Origin: Dama dama
Taxonomy: Eukaryota > Chordata > Mammalia > Artiodactyla > Cervidae
DNA length: 64,000 nt
NCBI RefSeq assembly: GCF_033118175.1
Contig: NW_026870963.1
Coordinates: 744,001 to 808,000 of the forward strand
Reading direction: 5' to 3'
The notes under the pieces were generated by a model that had not been told where the DNA came from, ran no database searches, and saw only the letters and a list, made by a program, of their open reading frames with translations. Shown here piece by piece: positions 59,501 to 64,000 of this stretch (the first letter of the stretch is position 1; each line of letters starts with the position of its first letter). The position numbers and the translations under genes are program-made.

Positions 59501-62500
59501 AAGAGGAGCATGAAGTGGTGTTGAAAAATATGAAGAGCTTCTAAAATTGTCAAAAATATCAGGAGCATGAAACGGTCTGAAAAATAGGAGGAGCATGAAG
59601 CAGTGTTCAAAAACATGAAGAGCCTGAAAAGGTGTGAAATATATGAAAAGCTTCAAAGTTTTCAAAAATATGAGGAGCATGAAACGGTGTGAAAAATAGG
59701 AGGAGTATGAAACGGTCTTTAAAAATATGAAGAGCCTGGAAAGGTGTGAAAAATATGAAGAGCTTCAAAAGGAGTGAAATAAATGAGGAGCATGAAACAG
59801 TCTGAAAAATAGCAGGAGCATGAAGCGGTGTTCAAAAATATGAAGAGACTGAAAAGGTGTGAAAAATATGAAGAGCTTCAAAAGGTGTCAAAAATATGAG
59901 GAGCATGAAACGGTCTGAAAAATAGGAGGAGCATGAAATGGTATTCAAAACCATGAAGATCCTGAAAAGGTCTGAAAAATATGAAGAGCCTCAAAACGTG
60001 TCAAAATATGAGGAGTATGATACGGTCTGAAAAATAGGAGGAGCATGAAGCGGTGTTCAAAAACATGAAGAGACTGAAAACGTGTGAAAAAAATGAAGAG
60101 CCTCAAAAGGTGTGAAAAATATGAAGAGCTTCAAAAGGTGTCAAAAATGAGATGAGCATGAAACGGTCTGAAAAATAGGAGGAGCATGAAGTGGTATTGA
60201 AAAACATGAAGAGCCTGAACAGGTTGAAATATATGAAGAGCTTCAAAAGGTGTCAAAAAAAGGAGGAGCATGAAACCGTCTGAAAAATAGTAGGAGCATG
60301 AAGCGGTGTTCAAAAACATGAAGAGCCTTAAAAGGTGTGAAAAATATGAAGAACTTCAAAAGGATTGAAATGCATGAGGACCATTTAACGGTCTGAAAAA
60401 AAGGAGGAGCAGGAAGCGGTGTTCAAAAACATGAAGAGCCTGAAATGGTGGGAAAAATATGAAGAACTTCAAAAGGATTGAAATGCATGAGGACCATGTA
60501 ACGGTCTGAAAAATAGGAAGAGCATGAAGCGGTGTTGAAAAACATGAAGAGCCTGAAAAGGTGTGAAATATATGAAGAGCTTCAAAAGGTGTCAAAAATA
60601 TGAGGAGCATGAAACGGTCTCAAAAATATGAGGAGCATGAAGCGGTGTTGAAAATCATGAAGAGCTTCAAAAGGTGACAAAAATATGAAGAGCTTCGAAT
60701 GGTGTCAAAAATAGTATGAGCATGAAACGGTCTGAAAAATAGGAGGAGCATGAAGAGGTGTTGAAAAACATGATGAGCTTGAAAAGGTGTCAAAAATAGT
60801 AGGAGCTTCAAAAGGTGTCAAAAATATGAGGAGCATGAAACGGTCTGAAAAATAGGAGGAGCATGAAGCGGTGTTGAAAAACATGAAGAACCTAAAAAAG
60901 GTGTGAAAAATATGAAGAGCTTCAAAAGGTGTCCAAAATATGAGGAGCATGAAACGGTCTGAAAAATAGGAGGAGCATGAAGCAGTCTTCAAAAACATGA
61001 AGAGTTTGAAAAAGTGTGAAATATATGAAGAGCTTCAAAAGGTGTCAAAAATAGGAGGAGAATGAAACAGTCTGAAAAAAAGCAGGAGCATGAAGCGGTG
61101 TTGAAAAACATGAAGAGCCTGAAAAGGTGTGAAAAATATGAAGAGCTTCAAACGGTGTGAAATACATGAGGAGCATGAAACGGTCTGAAAAATAGGAGGA
61201 ACATGAAGCGCTGTTCAAAAATATGAAGAGCCTGAAAATTTGTGAAAACTATGAAGAGCTTCAGAAGGTGTCAAAAATGAGATGAGCATGAAACGTCTGA
61301 AAAATAGGAGGAGCATGAAGTGGTGTTGAAAAACATTAAGAGCCTGAAAATATGTGAAATATATGAAGAGCTTGAAAACTTTTCAGAAATGAGAGGAGCA
61401 TGAAACTGTCTGAAAAACAGGAAGAGCATGAAGCAGTGTTGAAAAACGTGAAGAGCCTGAAAAGGTGTGAAAAATATGAAGAGCTTCAAAAGGTGTGAAA
61501 AATATGAAGAGCTTCAAAAGCTGTCAAAAATGAGATGAACATGAAACGGTCTGAGAAATAGGAGAAGCATGAAGTGGTGTTGAAAAACATGAAGAGCATG
61601 AAAAAGTGTGAAATATATGAAGAGCTTCAAAAGGTGTGAAATATATGAAGAGCTTCAAAAGGTGTCAAAATATGAGGAGCATGAAACGGTCTGAAAAATA
61701 GGAGGAGCATTGTAACATTGTTCAAAAACATGAAGAGCCTGAAAAGGTGTGAACAATATGAAGAGCTTCAAAAGGTGTCAAAAATATGAGGAGCATGAAA
61801 CGGTCTGAAAAATAGGAGGAGCATGAAGTGGTGTTGAAAAACATGAAGAACCTGAAAAGGTGTGAAAAATATGAAGAGCTTCAAAAGGTGTCAAATATAT
61901 GAGGAGGATGAAACGGTCTGAAAAATAGGAGGAGCATGAAGTGGTGTTGAAAAACATGAAGAGACTGAGAAGGTGTGAAAAATATGAAGAGCTTCAAAAG
62001 GTGTCAAAAATATGAGGTGCATGAAACGGTCTGAAAAATAGGAGGAGCATGAAGCGGTGTTGAAAAACATGAAGAGCCTGAAAAGGTGTGAAAAATATGA
62101 AGAGCTTCAAAAGGTTTCAAAAATATGAGGAGCATGAAACGGTCTGAAAAATATTAGGAGCATAAAACGGTGTTCAAAAACATGAGGAGCCTGAAAAGGT
62201 GTGAAAAATATGAAAAGCTTCAAAAGGTTTTAAAAATATGAGGAGCATGAAACGGTCTGAAAAATAGGAGGAGAATTGTAGCGTTGTTCAAAAACTTGAA
62301 GAGCCTGAAATGGTGTCAAAAATATGAAGAGTTTCAAAAGCTGTCAAAAATATGAGGAGCATGAAACGTTCTGAAAAATAGGAGGAGCATGAAGCGGTGT
62401 AGAAAAACATGAAGAGCCTGAAATGTTGTGAAAAATATGAAGAGCTACAAAAGGTGTCAAAAATATGAGGAGCATGAAACGGTCTGAAAAATAGGAGGAT

Positions 62501-62906
62501 CATGAAGCGGTGTAGAAAAACATGAAGAGCCTGAACAGGTGTGAAAAATATGAAGAGCTTCAAGAGGTGTGAAAAATATGAGGAGCATGAAATGGTCTGA
62601 AAAATAGGAGGAGCAGAAGTGGTGTTGAAAATCATGAAGAGCCTGAAAAGGTGTGTAAAATATGAAGAGCTTCAAAAGGTGTCAAAAATTTGAGGAGTAT
62701 GAAACGGTCTGAAAAATAGGAGCAGCATGAAACGCTGTTCAAAAACATGAAGAGCCTGAAAAGGTGTGAAAACTATGAAGAGCTTCAAACGGTGTGAAAT
62801 ACATGAGGAGCATGAAACGGTCTGAAAAATAGGAGGAGCATGAAGCGGTGTTCAAAAATATGAAGAGTCTGAATATTTGTGAAAACTATGAAGAGCTTCA
62901 GAAGGT
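56535..62906. repeat. 6,372-bp higher-order unit, copy 2 (J2)
   Basis: Direct tandem copy of J1. I noted only a few differences, including C at 52,121 against G at 58,493 and C at 56,496 against T at 62,868. The match continues to about 62,931, where this copy reads AACGTCTGAAAAATAGG instead of AACGTTCTGAAAAATATGAGG. At that point it resembles 54,882-55,050 of J1 instead (offset 8,009 bp), so the unit ends in a second partial jump. Confidence 0.95.
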
Positions 62907-63059
62907 GTCAAAAATGAGATGAGCATGAAACGTCTGAAAAATAGGAGGAGAATGAAGTGGTGTTGAAAAACATTAAGAGCCTGAAAATGTGTGAAATATA
63001 TGAAGAGCTTGAAAACATTTCAGAAATGAGAGGAGCATGAAACTGTCTGAAAAATAGGA
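62907..63059. repeat. Short third partial of the 6,372-bp unit
   Basis: About 150 bp matching 54,899-55,050 (AACGTCTGAAAAATAGG, ACATTAAGAGCC, CTTGAAAAC followed by TTTCAGAAATGAGAGG). It follows J2 directly and then switches into block C. Small changes (GAGAATGAAG against GAGCATGAAG near 62,950) show some age. Confidence 0.8.
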
Positions 63060-63800
63060 GTTGCATGAAGTGGTGTTGAAAAAAATGAAAAGCCTGAAAA
63101 GGTGTGAAATATATGAAGAGCTTCAAAAGGTGTCAAAAACATGAGGAGAATGAAACGGTCTGCAAAATAGGAGAAGCATGAAATGGTGTTCAAAAACATG
63201 AAGAGCCTGAAAAGATGTGAAAATTATGAGGAGCTTCAAAAGGTGTCAAAAATATCAGGAGCATGAAACGGTCGGAAAAATAGGAGGAGCATGAAGCGGT
63301 GTTGAAAAACAAGAAGAGCCTGAAAAGGTGTGAAAAATATGAAGAGCTTCAAAAGGTGTGAAAAATATACGAGCTTCAAAAGGTGTAAAAAATGAGATGA
63401 GCATGAAACGGTCTGAAAAATAGGAGGAGCATGAAGTTGTGTTGAAAAAAATGAAGAGCCTGAAAATGTTTGAAACATATGAAGAGCTTCAAAAGGTGTC
63501 AAAAATATGAGTATCATGAATCGGTCTGAAAAATAGGAGGAGCATGAAACGGTGATCAAAAACATGAAGAGCCGGAAAAGGTGTGAAAAATATGAAGAGC
63601 TTCAAAAGGTGTGAAATACATGAGGAGTTTGAAACGGGCTGAAAAATAGGAGAAGCATGAAGTGGTGTGGAAAAATATGAAGAGCCTGAAAAGGTGTGGA
63701 AAATATGTAGAGCTTGAAAAGGTGTGAAATATATGAAGAGCTTCAAAAGGTGTGAAATACATGAGGAGCATGAAACTGTCTGAAAAATAGGAGTAGCATG
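63060..63800. repeat. Dispersed block C, copy 2
   Basis: Diverged relative of 16,260-17,110, about 46.8 kb to the left. Shared ordered variants are GTTGAAAAAAATGAAAAGCC (about 63,077), GAGAATGAAACGG with TCTGCAAAATAGGAGAAGC, GTGTAAAAAATGAGATGAGC (about 63,384), GAAACATATGAAGAGC, GGTGATCAAAAACATG (about 63,551), GAGTTTGAAACGGGC (about 63,625) and GTGGTGTGGAAAAATATG (about 63,662). The order is kept but spacing differs by several subunits. Confidence 0.8.
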
Positions 63801-64000
63801 AAGTGGTGTTGAAATAAAAGAAGACACTGAAAAGGTGTGAAATATATGAATAGCTTCAACAGTGTCAAAAATATGAGGAGAATGAAAGCGTCTCAAAAAT
63901 AGGAGGAGCATGAAGCTGTGTTGAAAAACATGAAGAGCCTGAAAAGGTTTGAAAAATATGAAGAGCTTCTAAAGGTATGAAAAATATGAGGAGCATGAAA
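63801..64000. repeat. Satellite monomers at the right edge
   Basis: Less than two monomers, cut by the window end, with private changes such as GAAATAAAAGAAGACACTG near 63,812 and CTTCAACAGTGTC near 63,855. The array evidently continues beyond the window. Confidence 0.85.

Larger units (their letters stand above)
1..64000. repeat. Satellite DNA array, 113-bp monomer made of four ~28-bp subunits
   Basis: The entire window is a head-to-tail array of a 113-bp monomer in a single orientation. Each monomer has four related subunits: A (28 bp, starts GAGGAGCATGAAACGG), B (29 bp, starts GAGGAGCATGAAGCGG and carries an extra T in its GTGTTG core), C (28 bp, starts GAAGAGCCTGAAAAGG) and D (28 bp, starts GAAGAGCTTCAAAAGG). 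All four share the plan GARGAGC, then SAAAMGGT, then an A5 tract. The 113-bp spacing was measured directly, for example between the A subunits at 30,934 and 31,047. I found no unique insertion, inversion or mobile element. Such arrays are known from eukaryotic centromeres and heterochromatin; whether this one is centromeric is inference. The family and host were not recognised. Confidence 0.97.

Noticed and set aside
46323..62906. Treating the 6,372-bp copies as segmental duplication of genic DNA
   Set aside because: The unit consists only of satellite monomers. It is better described as a higher-order satellite unit.
1..64000. The hundred-odd other - strand frames, whose similar peptides look like a protein family with F/L/S/H repeats
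   Set aside because: The similarity comes from the DNA repeat. Frame changes at every 113-bp monomer, starts and stops are incidental, and the same DNA yields overlapping peptides in different frames.
1..64000. CRISPR-like array, because of the short regular 28-bp repeats
   Set aside because: There are no unique spacers: the sequence between any two repeat cores is also repeat, and no associated genes are present. The 28-bp subunits are directly adjacent.
1..64000. CENP-B box, suggested by GAAACGG and GAAACGGGC in A subunits
   Set aside because: The required TTCG at the correct distance before CGGG is missing, and the resemblance is limited to a few bases in either orientation.
1..64000. 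Telomeric or subtelomeric repeat
   Set aside because: I saw no run of TTAGGG, TTTAGGG or TTAGG, or their complements. AGGAGG and ATAGG motifs are part of the A/B boundary and not tandem hexamers or heptamers.
1..64000. Ribosome binding sites (AGGAGG followed by ATG) at every B subunit
   Set aside because: AGGAGG-AGC-ATG is a fixed part of the satellite. The frame after that ATG is closed within a few codons in most monomers and the context is a eukaryotic-type array.
1..64000. Low-complexity sequencing artefact as the explanation for the whole window
   Set aside because: Monomers carry consistent, ordered private variants that recur in blocks with exact offsets, which simple error would not produce. 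Misassembly of the near-identical 2,870- and 6,372-bp copies remains possible and is raised under findings.

Overview
The whole 64 kb window is one uninterrupted tandem satellite array. I find no protein-coding gene, RNA gene, transposon, CRISPR array or unique sequence in it. The basic unit is a 113-bp monomer, so the window holds about 565 monomers, all in the same orientation. The monomer is built from four diverged subunits of 28, 29, 28 and 28 bp (called A, B, C and D here). The consensus I assembled by eye is about 39% GC and about 73% purine on the + strand. Long arrays of this kind are typical of eukaryotic centromeric, pericentromeric or other heterochromatic DNA. The sequence does not let me name the species, and I do not recognise the family. 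Unbroken assembly of such DNA suggests long-read data.

A third level of order lies above the 113-bp monomer: kilobase blocks duplicated in direct orientation. Region by region: (1) 0.3-6.4 kb holds two diverged copies of a ~1.6 kb block about 4.5 kb apart. (2) 7.06-13.47 kb is a near-perfect tandem duplication of a 2,870-bp unit (7,061-9,930 and 9,931-12,800) followed by a truncated third copy. (3) 13.5-27 kb is mostly older, more diverged monomers with small local duplications (226, 254, 562, 587, 814, 1,212 and 1,691 bp offsets). (4) 27-46.3 kb is a mosaic in which segments recur at offsets of 1,240, 1,720, 1,970, 2,644, 6,335, about 8,768 and about 11,410 bp. (5) 46.3-62.9 kb is a 6,372-bp unit present in two almost identical tandem copies (about 50.16-56.53 and 56.54-62.91 kb), preceded by a truncated, older copy (46.32-48.98 kb). 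(6) The last kilobase returns to a block also found at 16.26-17.11 kb.

Many short reading frames can be drawn on the - strand, rich in F, L, S and H. They are a by-product of the repeat: 113 is not a multiple of 3, so the frame changes at every monomer, and none has unique sequence, a domain or a stable end. They are not annotated as genes. Block boundaries were found by reading the sequence and are good to a few tens of bases. Offsets were measured between matching diagnostic variants and are more precise.
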